The notes beneath the pieces were generated by a model. That model searched no databases. It was not told the DNA's origin and saw nothing but the letters and a program-made list of their open reading frames with translations. Positions 1 to 7,332 of a stretch of DNA of 12,425 bases are shown in pieces. The DNA is from Candidatus Krumholzibacteriota bacterium (lineage in GTDB: Bacteria > Krumholzibacteriota > Krumholzibacteriia > Krumholzibacteriales > Krumholzibacteriaceae): positions 1 through 12,425 of the forward strand of contig JAUWMD010000045.1 of NCBI GenBank assembly GCA_030613345.1, in the 5' to 3' direction. Every line of letters starts with the position of its first letter. Positions within the stretch are counted from its first letter, which is position 1. The translations under genes and the position numbers were made by a program.

Positions 1-489
1 AACAAGGCGACCATGAATCTGTACAAGGAGGCCGGGGTCAACCCGCTCGGCGGCTGCCTGCCGCTCCTTTTCCAGATGCCGGTGTTCATCGCGCTGTTCA
101 GCGTACTGAGGAACACGATCGAGCTGAGGGGGGCTCCGTTCGTGCTCTGGATCAGCGACCTTTCGTCTCCTGACGTGCTGTTCGACTTCGGTGTGAAGCT
201 TCCGTTCCTGGGCAGCGAGTTCCACATGCTGCCACTGCTGATGGGCGTCGCGATGTTCGTCCAGTCGAAGACCGGCGGCTCGCCGACCGGCGAGGCCGCT
301 ACCGGGTCGGCGTCCCAGCAGAAGATGATGCAGACGATGATGCCGATAGTGTTCACCGTCATGTTCTACGGCATGCCCTCGGGGCTGGTCCTGTACTGGC
401 TGGTTAACAACATATTCTCGATAATCCAGCAGTATGTAGTTCACAGGCAGATAGAGTCCGAAGGCGCGGATATTGCCTCAGAGGCCTGA
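1..489 (+). CDS. yidC: YidC/Oxa1 membrane protein insertase, C-terminal part (5' end outside window)
   Basis: This is the last 162 residues of YidC, which inserts and folds inner-membrane proteins alone or with SecYEG. The frame is open from the first base (N-K-A-T-M-N-L-Y...), so the ATG at 13 is internal and not the start. The conserved family segments are visible: GVNPLGGCLPLLFQMPVF near the beginning, a short loop with a hydrophobic stretch (FHMLPLLMGVAMFV), then MMPIVFTVMFYGMPSG followed by LVLYWLVNNIFSIIQQY, the last transmembrane helix. The protein ends soon after, with a short acidic tail (ESEGADIASEA) instead of the long basic tail of some homologues. The large periplasmic domain and first helices lie upstream of the window. 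The order yidC then jag is the usual one near oriC, where rpmH and rnpA normally precede yidC. Assignment is near certain. Confidence 0.97.
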   Translation, partial: NKATMNLYKEAGVNPLGGCLPLLFQMPVFIALFSVLRNTIELRGAPFVLWISDLSSPDVLFDFGVKLPFLGSEFHMLPLLMGVAMFVQSKTGGSPTGEAATGSASQQKMMQTMMPIVFTVMFYGMPSGLVLYWLVNNIFSIIQQYVVHRQIESEGADIASEA

Positions 490-519
490 CAATAAGAGGC
501 AAAAGCCCTATCGGGGCCG

Positions 520-528
520 TGATATAAT
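520..528 (+). promoter_or_regulatory. Extended -10 promoter element before jag
   Basis: TGATATAAT in the 75-bp gap between yidC and jag is a perfect TATAAT (523-528) preceded by TG one base upstream, the extended -10 form that can work without a good -35. No good -35 is visible at normal spacing. Transcription would start near 535, about 30 bp before the jag ATG. This would be an internal promoter in the yidC-rsmG cluster. The call rests on the consensus match and the position. Confidence 0.45.
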
Positions 529-564
529 AAAGGATTCCAATATCAGGAAAGAGGAGATATCGAA

Positions 565-1275
565 ATGAGAGGTTCCGGAAGAGAAGAGAGAAAGGCAGTG
601 ATAGAGACCACCGGAAAGAGTGTGGAGAAAGCGCTGAAGAAAGCGCTGGGATCGCTCGACGCAAAGGTCGAGAACGTCGAGATAGAGATACTTGACGCGG
701 GGCAGAAGGGTGTTCTCGGCATATTCGGCGCGAGGAACGCCAGGATCAGGGTCACGAAAAGGAATGATTCCAGAGGAGTCGAGGAGATAGCGGAAGAGGT
801 CGCCCGATATATAATGGAATGCCTCGATATCAACTACAGGATATTCACCGAGCCGGACGATGACGCAACGTATATCAATATCGAAACGGCCGGCGTGGAC
901 GGCCTGCTGATAGGACGCAAGGGGGATACGCTGAACTCCCTCCAGCACCTTGTCGGAAGGATCGTCTCGAGGAAGATGGGAGGGTACCAGCGCCTCACGC
1001 TCGATGTCGGAGGGTACCTCAAAAACAGGCAGGAGATACTTCGCCAGAAGGCGATAAAGGCGGCCGAAAGGGCGAGAAGATCGAACCGCGAGGTCCAGAT
1101 GGAGCCGATGAAGGCGTCGGAGCGAAGGATCGTACACGTTGCTCTCACCGGCGAAGAGGGCATCATGACTTATACTACCGGCAACGGCGACATGAGGACG
1201 GGCTGCATAGCGCCCGCGGGCAAAGGGCGGGAGAGAAGGGACAGGGACGGGGACCGGTACAGGAACAGAAGATAG
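565..1275 (+). CDS. jag: Jag/KhpB, KH-R3H domain RNA-binding protein
   Basis: A 236-residue single-strand nucleic-acid-binding protein of the Jag (SpoIIIJ-associated, KhpB) family, implicated in Gram-positive bacteria in cell-division and cell-wall regulation through RNA binding. Three parts are visible. A Jag-N domain (about 9-60) has the hallmark KGVLGIFG (48-55). A KH domain (about 75-150) has the GxxG loop GRKG (117-120). An R3H domain (about 179-217) has R187-x3-H191 in ERRIVH. A short, very basic, Arg/Asp-rich tail (about 220-236, ending RDGDRYRNRR) follows. The ATG is preceded by AGAGGAGA at good spacing. The gene follows yidC by 75 bp and its stop is 4 bp before mnmE, so mnmE is probably co-transcribed. 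Family assignment is firm; the function in this lineage is inferred. Confidence 0.95.
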   Translation: MRGSGREERKAVIETTGKSVEKALKKALGSLDAKVENVEIEILDAGQKGVLGIFGARNARIRVTKRNDSRGVEEIAEEVARYIMECLDINYRIFTEPDDDATYINIETAGVDGLLIGRKGDTLNSLQHLVGRIVSRKMGGYQRLTLDVGGYLKNRQEILRQKAIKAAERARRSNREVQMEPMKASERRIVHVALTGEEGIMTYTTGNGDMRTGCIAPAGKGRERRDRDGDRYRNRR

Positions 1276-1279
1276 AGCG

Positions 1280-2647
1280 ATGCACGGTGATACGATCGTA
1301 GCCCTGAGCACGCCGCCGGGCAGCTCGGGAATAGCGGTTATCAGGATCTCGGGGCCGGACGCGATCGGGATCCTCGATACCATGGCCCCGGGAGCGAGGG
1401 CCTGGAAACCGAGGACGCTTCACAACCGCGTGCTCCGCGACACCGGCGGCGAGATGCTGGACGATGTCGTAGCGGCCGTGTTCCACGGCCCCAATTCATA
1501 CACAGGCGAGGATGCAGCCGAGATCTCGTGCCACGGGAGCATGCAGATCGTATCGGCGATAATCGAGGAATCGATAGGGGTGGGGGCGCGCCTTGCCGAG
1601 CCGGGGGAGTTCACCAGAAGGGCATATCTGTCGGGAAAGCTGGACCTTGCGCAGGCGGAGGCGGTCGCCGACCTGATCGCTTCGGAGACGAGGCTTCAAT
1701 CGCAGGTCGCGCTGGAGCATCTCGGGGGAGGACTCTCTAAGAGGATCACCGCCATAGAGGAGAGGCTGCGCGCGAAACTGGCACTGGTGGAGGCGTCAAT
1801 AGATTTTTCGGAAGAAGATATAGAGGCATACACGATGGCCGATCTGGTCGCTGTTTCCGATGAGACGAGGCGGGAGATATCGGAGCTTCTCGAATCGGAG
1901 GTGGCGGGAGGCAAACTGCGGCACGGCATGCGGATAACGATAACCGGACCGAGAAACGCCGGGAAGAGCAGCCTCTACAATGCCCTCCTCGGAGAGGAAA
2001 GGGCTATCGTATCGCCCCTTCCCGGCACCACGCGCGACGTGTTGAGGGAGCGGATACACATCGGGGGGTTTACTTACTACCTCGAGGATACCGCGGGGCT
2101 GGCCGAGGCGGGATGCGAGATCGAGAGCGAGGGAATGCGGAGGGGCAGGGAGGCCGCGAGCGCAGCCGACCTGATACTGTTCGTGGTCGACGCGGGCGAG
2201 GGATGGACCTGCGGGGCGCTCGAGGAGCTCGAGTCGCACGCAGACAGAAACAGGCTCCTCGTTGTGAACAAGACAGACCTGGTCCCAGGGGGTGGGGAAG
2301 CGGCGGCAGGGTCGCCGGCCGGAGAACTGCGCACGGTCACCGTATCGGCTGTCAGCGGCGAAGGCCTCGGAAGGCTGCGGGAGAAGATATTCGAATTCAC
2401 GGCGAACGGGGAGGTATCAGGCGTAAGCAGGGAGCGGATAGCCCTCAACATAAGGCAGGGAATGGCGCTGCGCAGGGCGGAAGAGGCGCTTGAAAGGCTC
2501 GGGAGAGAGCTCGGGATGAATTCCCCGGCGGAGATCCTCAGCCTGGAGATAAGGGAAGCGCTCGATGCGTGCGGCGAGGTGACGGGAAGGTCCGCCGCAG
2601 AGGACATCCTCGAGGAAATATTTTCTAACTTCTGCATAGGCAAGTAA
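1280..2647 (+). CDS. mnmE: tRNA uridine-5-carboxymethylaminomethyl modification GTPase MnmE
   Basis: MnmE (TrmE), 455 residues, the family's usual length, works with MnmG to modify the C5 position of wobble uridine U34 in several tRNAs, using GTP, a folate C1 donor and FAD. The N-terminal tetrahydrofolate-binding domain begins DTIVALSTPPG and includes GARLAEPGEFTRRAYLSGKL (102-121). The G domain carries G1 GPRNAGKS (223-230), G2 TTRD (250-253), G3 DTAG (270-273), G4 NKTD (330-333) and a G5-like SAV (356-358). The C-terminal helical domain ends in the diagnostic FCIGK, with catalytic Cys452. G1 reads GPRNAGKS where many homologues have GxPNVGKS, a conservative change. The ATG lies 4 bp after the jag stop with only a weak Shine-Dalgarno, suggesting translational coupling. 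Both partners of the modification complex are adjacent. Confidence 0.98.
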   Translation: MHGDTIVALSTPPGSSGIAVIRISGPDAIGILDTMAPGARAWKPRTLHNRVLRDTGGEMLDDVVAAVFHGPNSYTGEDAAEISCHGSMQIVSAIIEESIGVGARLAEPGEFTRRAYLSGKLDLAQAEAVADLIASETRLQSQVALEHLGGGLSKRITAIEERLRAKLALVEASIDFSEEDIEAYTMADLVAVSDETRREISELLESEVAGGKLRHGMRITITGPRNAGKSSLYNALLGEERAIVSPLPGTTRDVLRERIHIGGFTYYLEDTAGLAEAGCEIESEGMRRGREAASAADLILFVVDAGEGWTCGALEELESHADRNRLLVVNKTDLVPGGGEAAAGSPAGELRTVTVSAVSGEGLGRLREKIFEFTANGEVSGVSRERIALNIRQGMALRRAEEALERLGRELGMNSPAEILSLEIREALDACGEVTGRSAAEDILEEIFSNFCIGK

Positions 2648-2648
2648 T

Positions 2649-2654
2649 TATAAT
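2649..2654 (+). promoter_or_regulatory. Possible mnmG promoter -10 box (TATAAT)
   Basis: A perfect TATAAT begins 2 bp after the mnmE stop. There is no convincing -35 at 16-18 bp (the sequence there is about TAACTT). If used, transcription would start near 2661, inside the DnaA box at 2657-2665, leaving a leader of about 20 nt before the TTG start of mnmG. Supported by the consensus match and an AT-rich pocket in otherwise GC-rich sequence. Confidence 0.4.
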
Positions 2655-2656
2655 AC

Positions 2657-2665
2657 TTATCCACA
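2657..2665 (+). promoter_or_regulatory. DnaA box (TTATCCACA)
   Basis: An exact match to the 9-bp high-affinity DnaA box TTATCCACA lies in the 34-bp gap between mnmE and mnmG, on the plus strand. I found no second perfect box in the window, so this is not an origin by itself, but the genes around it are those that typically flank oriC. It sits immediately downstream of a TATAAT box, where bound DnaA could affect mnmG transcription. The match is direct; the function is inferred. Confidence 0.55.
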
Positions 2666-2681
2666 TTTTGGCGGTTGAGCA

Positions 2682-4520
2682 TTGAAGCATGACGTGATAG
2701 TAGTAGGAGGTGGGCACGCGGGGTGCGAGGCGGCACTGGCCTGTGCCAGGATGGGCGTGGAAACGCTTCTGGTCACTATCAGCAGGGGCGACATTGCCCG
2801 CATGCCATGCAACCCTGCGATAGGAGGGCTGGCCAAGGGACAGCTCGTCAGAGAAGTCGACGCGCTGGGCGGGGAGATGGGTCTCTGTATAGATCGCGCG
2901 GGGATACAGTTCAGGATGCTGAACAGGGCGAAAGGACCCGCGGTATGGTCGCCGAGGGCGCAGGCGGACAAGGCCGTCTATCACGAGGGAATGATGTCCG
3001 CCATAGAGGCAGAGAAGAATCTCGAGCTCCTTGAGGGGGAGATAACAGGCCTGGCCATGGCAGGAGGGGTGGTGACGGGGGTGATGAGCGCGGAGTACGG
3101 GGAGCTGCAGGCGAAAAAGGTGATACTGGCGCTCGGAACATTCCCGAACGGCCTTATGCATATAGGGGAAAAACAGATACCTGGAGGAAGAGAGGGAGAG
3201 CCTCCCTCGTGCGGACTATCGGATCGGCTTTCCGAAGCGGGGATCGAGAGGGAGAGGCTGAAAACGGGAACGCCCCCGAGACTGGTGAAGGGATCGATAG
3301 ATTTTTCGAGATGCGAGGTCCAGCATGGCGACGAGGAGCCGTCTCCCTTCTCGTTCAGGACGGGGCGGCTCGTGGTCGAGCAGGTCCCCTGCCACATAAC
3401 ATGGACGGGGGAGAAGACACATGCGATCATAAACGCAAATATCCACCGCGCGCCGCTATTCTCGGGGCAGATCAAGGGAGCGGGGCCGAGATACTGCCCG
3501 TCGATAGAGGACAAGGTGGTCAGATTTTCCGAAAAGCCGAGGCACCAGATATTCCTCGAGCCCGAGGGAAGGGATTCGGAAGAGATTTACGTTAACGGCC
3601 TCTCGACAAGCCTTCCCGCAGATGTGCAGCTGGAGATGGTAAGGTCTGTACCTGGGCTGGAGGGAGCGGAGATCGCAAGATACGGGTACGCCATAGAATA
3701 CGACTTCTTTCCGCCCCACCAGATACATTCGACCCTGGAGTCGAGAAAGATCGCCGGACTATACTTCGCCGGACAGGTCAACGGGACGTCGGGATACGAG
3801 GAGGCGGCTGCGCAGGGTCTGGTCGCCGGGATCAACGCCGCCCTCGCCCTGCATGGGCGCACTCCCTTCGTTCTGGGGCGGAGCGAGGCATATATCGGCG
3901 TCCTGATCGATGATCTGGTCACGAAGGAGATCAGGGAGCCATACAGGATGTTCACCTCGAGGGCGGAATACAGGCTCTCGCTCAGACAGGACAACGCAGA
4001 CGAGAGGCTTCTCGGATACGCGGTGAGATTCGGCCTTTTGCCGCGCGGGCAATGGGAAGGGATGATAGGGGCGAGAAAATCGGTCCAGCGTGCCAGAAGG
4101 AGGCTGGAGGCAGAGAATGTTGCCGTGGCGGACGCCGGGAAGATGCGCGCCGCAAGGCTGCTGCAGAGGCCCGGCGTGAGCCTGGAAGACGTAGAGCGTC
4201 TTTTACCGGATGGACCGCTTGCCCTCGGGAAGAGGGAGAGAGAATCCCTCGAGATCTACGTGAAGTACCGGGGATATATCCGCAGGCAGAACAGGACAGC
4301 CGAAAAGTTCAAGAGGATGGAGCGCAGGCGAATCCCGGACGACTTCCCGTATGTAGAAATCGATGCACTAAGCGCGGAGGCAAGGGAGATGCTCGGGAAG
4401 TTCCGCCCGGAAACCCTCGGGAAGGCGGCGAGGCTCGCAGGAGTAAGGAACTCTGATGTCTCGGTACTGATGGTCTTCCTTGAAAAGGCCGGGGCCTGGA
4501 GGGATGGCGATGACGGGTAA
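2682..4520 (+). CDS. mnmG: tRNA uridine-5-carboxymethylaminomethyl modification enzyme MnmG (GidA)
   Basis: MnmG, 612 residues, is the FAD/NADH-dependent partner of MnmE in U34 tRNA modification. The N-terminal dinucleotide-binding motif is DVIVVGGGHAGCEAALA. The conserved MPCNPAIGGLAKGQLVREVD follows with Cys43, and RYCPSIEDKVVRF carries Cys272; these correspond to the two functionally important cysteines of the family. The region YFAGQVNGTSGYEEAAAQGL and the C-terminal helical end (GVRNSDVSVLMVFLE) are typical. The start is TTG at 2682: an in-frame TGA lies at 2676-2678, two codons upstream, and the next in-frame candidate (GTG at 2694) would remove part of the first beta strand. The Shine-Dalgarno is weak (GGTTGAG). 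The 3' end overlaps rsmG by 11 bp. Confidence 0.97.
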   Translation: MKHDVIVVGGGHAGCEAALACARMGVETLLVTISRGDIARMPCNPAIGGLAKGQLVREVDALGGEMGLCIDRAGIQFRMLNRAKGPAVWSPRAQADKAVYHEGMMSAIEAEKNLELLEGEITGLAMAGGVVTGVMSAEYGELQAKKVILALGTFPNGLMHIGEKQIPGGREGEPPSCGLSDRLSEAGIERERLKTGTPPRLVKGSIDFSRCEVQHGDEEPSPFSFRTGRLVVEQVPCHITWTGEKTHAIINANIHRAPLFSGQIKGAGPRYCPSIEDKVVRFSEKPRHQIFLEPEGRDSEEIYVNGLSTSLPADVQLEMVRSVPGLEGAEIARYGYAIEYDFFPPHQIHSTLESRKIAGLYFAGQVNGTSGYEEAAAQGLVAGINAALALHGRTPFVLGRSEAYIGVLIDDLVTKEIREPYRMFTSRAEYRLSLRQDNADERLLGYAVRFGLLPRGQWEGMIGARKSVQRARRRLEAENVAVADAGKMRAARLLQRPGVSLEDVERLLPDGPLALGKRERESLEIYVKYRGYIRRQNRTAEKFKRMERRRIPDDFPYVEIDALSAEAREMLGKFRPETLGKAARLAGVRNSDVSVLMVFLEKAGAWRDGDDG

Positions 4521-5124
4521 AGCCGACGAGGTCTGGGGACGTGTGCTGGAGGAGCTCGGGGAGGCGAGGCCGCCGGGGAACCTCAGGGCGTATGTGGACG
4601 AGCTGGTGAAATGGGGCGAACGGATACACCTGACGGGCAGAGAGAGGATGGCAGACGCGATAGCCGCACAGATCTCAGATTCGCTGGTCATGCTCGAGCT
4701 GGCCGCGGAAGGGTCGGAGGTCGCAGATATTGGAGCGGGCGCCGGATTTCCGGGGGTCGTATGGAAACTCGCGAGACCGCGCTGGAATGTGGTCCTCTTC
4801 GAAAGGAAGGAGCGACTCGCGTCGTTCCTCTCGAGAACGACGGCCCTTCTCGGCATGGAAGGGATATCGGTGAGGGCCGAGGATGCCGCGCTTTTTCCGG
4901 AGGCGGGCAGATTCGATGTCGTAACGTCAAAAGCGGCGGGCCGTCTCGGTGAAATGCTCCCGATCGCCGGCAGGATGCTCAGGGAAGGCGGAATATATGT
5001 GACCGCCAAGGGCGAGGGCTGGGAGGCGGAGCTCGAGGGGGTGCACGCGGGCTTTTCGCCGGGAGGCAGGACTCCGCTGAGAGGAAAGAGGGGGGAGGCG
5101 ATCGCCTTCGTTCTCGATCGATGA
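4510..5124 (+). CDS. rsmG: 16S rRNA (guanine-N7) methyltransferase RsmG
   Basis: RsmG (GidB) methylates N7 of a conserved guanine in 16S rRNA (G527 in E. coli numbering) using SAM. The product is 204 residues, close to the 207 of the E. coli protein. It has the KWGERIHLTG segment (34-43, matching the family's WNxxxNLT region), the SAM-binding loop DIGAGAGFPG (73-82), an acidic end of strand beta2 (FERK, 97-100) and SKAAG (140-144, where many have SRAVA). The start at 4510 is chosen because GGAGGG (4498-4503) stands 6 bp before it; ATG 4504 abuts that sequence directly. It overlaps the mnmG end by 11 bp, so translation is probably coupled. It is the last gene of the cluster before parS. Confidence 0.94.
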   Translation: MTGKADEVWGRVLEELGEARPPGNLRAYVDELVKWGERIHLTGRERMADAIAAQISDSLVMLELAAEGSEVADIGAGAGFPGVVWKLARPRWNVVLFERKERLASFLSRTTALLGMEGISVRAEDAALFPEAGRFDVVTSKAAGRLGEMLPIAGRMLREGGIYVTAKGEGWEAELEGVHAGFSPGGRTPLRGKRGEAIAFVLDR

Positions 5125-5128
5125 GCGG

Positions 5129-5150
5129 CTCCGTTTCACGTGAAACGGAG
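5129..5150. promoter_or_regulatory. parS centromere site 1
   Basis: A perfect 22-bp palindrome centred between 5139 and 5140, containing the core GTTTCACGTGAAAC. Against the widely conserved chromosomal parS consensus TGTTTCACGTGAAACA it matches 14 of 16 positions (5132-5147); the two outermost bases are C and G, extended symmetrically to CTCC...GGAG. ParB binds and loads here, and spreads from here. It begins 4 bp after the rsmG stop and about 1.4 kb upstream of parA. Confidence 0.93.
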
Positions 5151-5155
5151 GCGGG

Positions 5156-5171
5156 TGTTTCACGTGAAACG
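5156..5171. promoter_or_regulatory. parS centromere site 2
   Basis: TGTTTCACGTGAAACG matches 15 of 16 positions of the parS consensus. Its centre is 24 bp from that of site 1, so the two sites lie on nearly the same helical face (about 2.3 turns apart). Thirty bases separate it from the -35 of the downstream promoter, so ParB loading or spreading could repress the par operon. Confidence 0.95.
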
Positions 5172-5180
5172 GAGGATCCC

Positions 5181-5211
5181 TCGAAATACTCGATTTTTTC
5201 ATTGATTTCGA
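5181..5211. repeat. Inverted repeat overlapping the -35 region
   Basis: TCGAAAT (5181-5187) and ATTTCGA (5205-5211) are exact 7-bp inverted arms separated by 17 bp that include a run of six T. The right arm overlaps the putative -35 TTGATT (5202-5207). It could be an operator for the operon promoter. As a terminator for rsmG it is poor, because the T-run is in the loop. The spacing is long, so chance cannot be excluded. Confidence 0.3.
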
Positions 5212-5230
5212 TCTGCCCGGTTTATATAAT
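5202..5230 (+). promoter_or_regulatory. Sigma70-type promoter of the lipoprotein-parAB-M23-bactofilin operon
   Basis: TTGATT (5202-5207), a 17-bp spacer and a perfect TATAAT (5225-5230). A start near 5237 gives a leader of about 30 nt before the ATG at 5267. It lies between the parS pair and the first gene of the operon. It is the best promoter match in the window. Confidence 0.7.
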
Positions 5231-5266
5231 CCCGCAAGCCCCACATGGTTACTCCGGGAGGCGTTT

Positions 5267-6478
5267 ATGCGAGCCAAATTAGCTCAAGTCGTGGCGTTAG
5301 CGCTCTTTTCCACAATCCTTGCGGTTGTTTCGGGCTGTGACGATTCCCTCGAATTCGCCAATGAGCCGCCAGGCGAGCTTTCGATTACCAAAAACAGGTG
5401 CTTTCTCGGACCCGGCGATACGGTAACTCTCATCGGCCGGGCGACCGATGCCGATGGCGATGAGATCAGTTACAGCTGGACCGCTGAGGCAGGCACCTTA
5501 TCGCCGGCCGACGGCAAGGGGCAGGTTGTCACATGGGAGGCGCCGGGCGGCCACGGGACCTTCAGGGTCACACTCGAGGCTACAGACGAGCTCGAAGTCG
5601 CGTCGAAGGGAATCGACCTCGATGTAGGGAGAAAGCTCGACGTAAGCCTCGATTACAACACCCTCGACAAGACCGATTACCCATACATTGCTCAGGACAT
5701 CCTGCCCCTTGACATCAGCGAACAGACCACCGTCGAGATAGAAGCCGGCGTGACGGTCGTGTTCAACGAAAAAATGGGCGGCTTCGATGTCTGGGGGACG
5801 CTTGTAATCAATGGGACGCAGCAGGACAGGGTCTTCTTAAGGCCGAACGTATGTCCCGGCGAGAGAGGCGAATGGAAGGGGATCAGATTCAGCGGCAACC
5901 AGGCGGCCGGCACCTTGAGCTGCCTCACGATAGGGTCAACGACCGGCGGATTAGCTGTTGAGAATGAAGCGATTGTTACTGCTGACAACATCATCGTAGA
6001 CAAGACATACGGTTACGGGGTAACCGTGATAAGCGGAGGCAGCCTTACACTTTCGAACGCCAGGATCTGGGATAACGGCAACGGCATATATGTGGAAGAC
6101 GGGATATTGATGCTTCAGGAATCATCAATTAGAGACAATGGAAAATATGGCATCCTGATGGTAGCCGGCACGGGGCCGTTCGACGTTACCGTGCTGGACT
6201 GCGTGGTCGCGAAAAACAGCCAGTACGGATTCGGGCTTGAGGGCGTCGCCAAACCTGTTGTCAATAATTGCTCGATATTTATGAACGGACCGTATGAAGT
6301 GGACGGCCATACACTGATACTTTTGCCGGGTTATATAAACACGGGACCGATCGACATGACGGGAAACTTCTGGGATGCGGCGACGGCTGTCGAGATCGAG
6401 AAGCAGATAACCAAAAACGGCTCACCGACAGAGGTAGACTATTCGGGATGGCTTGATGAACCGCCGGTATATGATTGA
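5267..6478 (+). CDS. Predicted lipoprotein with PKD-like and right-handed beta-helix regions
   Basis: No specific family is recognised. The 403-residue product has a lipoprotein signal peptide: short basic start, hydrophobic stretch, lipobox VSGC with Cys24 as the lipidation site, then Asp25-Asp26 (in E. coli Asp at +2 favours inner-membrane retention; unknown here). Residues about 38-119 resemble a PKD/Ig-like domain (DTVTLIGRATDADGDEISYS, then GTFRVTLEATDE). Residues about 155-345 read as a right-handed parallel beta-helix, with repeated short strands and turn motifs such as NGNGIYV and NGKYGILM. The C-terminal part has GNFWD (366-370) and DYSGWL (391-396), seen near the end of many secreted beta-helix proteins. 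No catalytic residues stand out. GGGAGG stands 5 bp before the ATG. The gene uses several TTA codons that its neighbours largely avoid. The stop lies 25 bp before parA, so co-transcription is likely. Confidence 0.88.
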   Translation: MRAKLAQVVALALFSTILAVVSGCDDSLEFANEPPGELSITKNRCFLGPGDTVTLIGRATDADGDEISYSWTAEAGTLSPADGKGQVVTWEAPGGHGTFRVTLEATDELEVASKGIDLDVGRKLDVSLDYNTLDKTDYPYIAQDILPLDISEQTTVEIEAGVTVVFNEKMGGFDVWGTLVINGTQQDRVFLRPNVCPGERGEWKGIRFSGNQAAGTLSCLTIGSTTGGLAVENEAIVTADNIIVDKTYGYGVTVISGGSLTLSNARIWDNGNGIYVEDGILMLQESSIRDNGKYGILMVAGTGPFDVTVLDCVVAKNSQYGFGLEGVAKPVVNNCSIFMNGPYEVDGHTLILLPGYINTGPIDMTGNFWDAATAVEIEKQITKNGSPTEVDYSGWLDEPPVYD

Positions 6479-6503
6479 CGAAGGCGGGGGAGACAGGAGA
6501 GGA

Positions 6504-7331
6504 ATGGGCAAGGTAATAGCAATCGCAAACCAGAAGGGCGGCGTCGGAAAGACGACGACTGCTGTGAACCTCAGCGCAAGCCTGGGGGTGGCCGAGAAAA
6601 AGGTCCTTCTCGTCGATGCGGACCCTCAGGCCAACGCGAGCAGCGGGCTTGGGGTGAGGCTCTCCGGGGAAGAGGATACGATCTACGAGGTCCTGATCGG
6701 CGAGGCGCGGGCGAAGGACATAATAATAGACGCCGGCCTTGTCGACCTGCTCCCGTCTCATCCGAAGCTCAGTGGCGCGGAGATTGAGCTCGTCTCGCAG
6801 ATAGCGAGGGAGCAGAAGCTCAAGGCGGCGCTTTCCGGCGTGACGGGCGACTACGATTTCGTCATCATCGACTGCCCGCCAAGCCTGGGCCTGATCACGC
6901 TCAATACTCTGACGGCGGCCGATTCGATCCTGATACCGATACAGTGCGAGTACTATGCGCTCGAGGGGCTGAGTCAGCTTCTGGGGACGATCAGGATGGT
7001 ACAGAAGCACCTCAATCCCGACCTCAGGATAGAGGGCGTGCTGCTGACGATGTTCGACAAGAGGCTGCGGCTCGCCGGTCAGGTCGCAGACGAGGCGATC
7101 TCGTACTTCGGCGAAAAGGTATACGACAACATAATACCGAGGAACGTCAGGCTCAGTGAGTGCCCGAGCTTCGGCAAGCCGGTGATCCTCTACGACGTTC
7201 AGAGCAAGGGGGCGAAGAGCTACCTGAAGCTTGCCCTCGAGGTGATCGAGAAGCAGGAAGGGCATCACGAGGAGAAGCGTTCCAGGAGAGGCCGCCCGAG
7301 AAAGGAAGCGCTAGCGGGGGGAGGCGTCTGA
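6504..7331 (+). CDS. parA: Chromosome partitioning ATPase ParA (Soj)
   Basis: A 275-residue ParA/Soj ATPase that binds DNA non-specifically as an ATP dimer and moves ParB-parS complexes during chromosome segregation. The deviant Walker A KGGVGKTT is at 11-18, followed by VDADPQANASSGLG (Walker A') and FVIIDCPPSLG (Walker B). The later IPIQCEYYALEGLSQL and GVLLTMFDKR blocks are typical. The start at 6504 is preferred because AGGAG lies 4 bp upstream and the protein then begins MGKVIAIANQKGG, as in homologues; TTG/ATG codons at 6453-6471 would overlap the previous gene and lack a good Shine-Dalgarno. The C-terminus carries RRGRPRK, an AT-hook-like motif not standard in ParA. The stop is 1 bp from parB. 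Confidence 0.97.
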   Translation: MGKVIAIANQKGGVGKTTTAVNLSASLGVAEKKVLLVDADPQANASSGLGVRLSGEEDTIYEVLIGEARAKDIIIDAGLVDLLPSHPKLSGAEIELVSQIAREQKLKAALSGVTGDYDFVIIDCPPSLGLITLNTLTAADSILIPIQCEYYALEGLSQLLGTIRMVQKHLNPDLRIEGVLLTMFDKRLRLAGQVADEAISYFGEKVYDNIIPRNVRLSECPSFGKPVILYDVQSKGAKSYLKLALEVIEKQEGHHEEKRSRRGRPRKEALAGGGV

Positions 7332-7332
7332 T

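Noticed and set aside
500..520. GCCC-tatc-GGGC hairpin after yidC as a terminator
   Set aside because: The stem is only about 4 bp and no T-run follows; the sequence leads into a TATAAT box instead.
508..1383. 291-codon minus-strand open frame opposite jag
   Set aside because: Antisense to a three-domain protein, with repetitive VPVPVPVP from the GGGACGG-type repeats; no family resemblance.
2641..2690. The DnaA box region as the replication origin itself
   Set aside because: Only one perfect box, a 34-bp gap and only a tiny AT-rich pocket. An origin normally has several boxes and an unwinding element; the real oriC is probably nearby but outside the window.
6279..7268. 329-codon minus-strand open frame opposite parA
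   Set aside because: Antisense to ParA, whose Walker motifs are clear; not a plausible gene.
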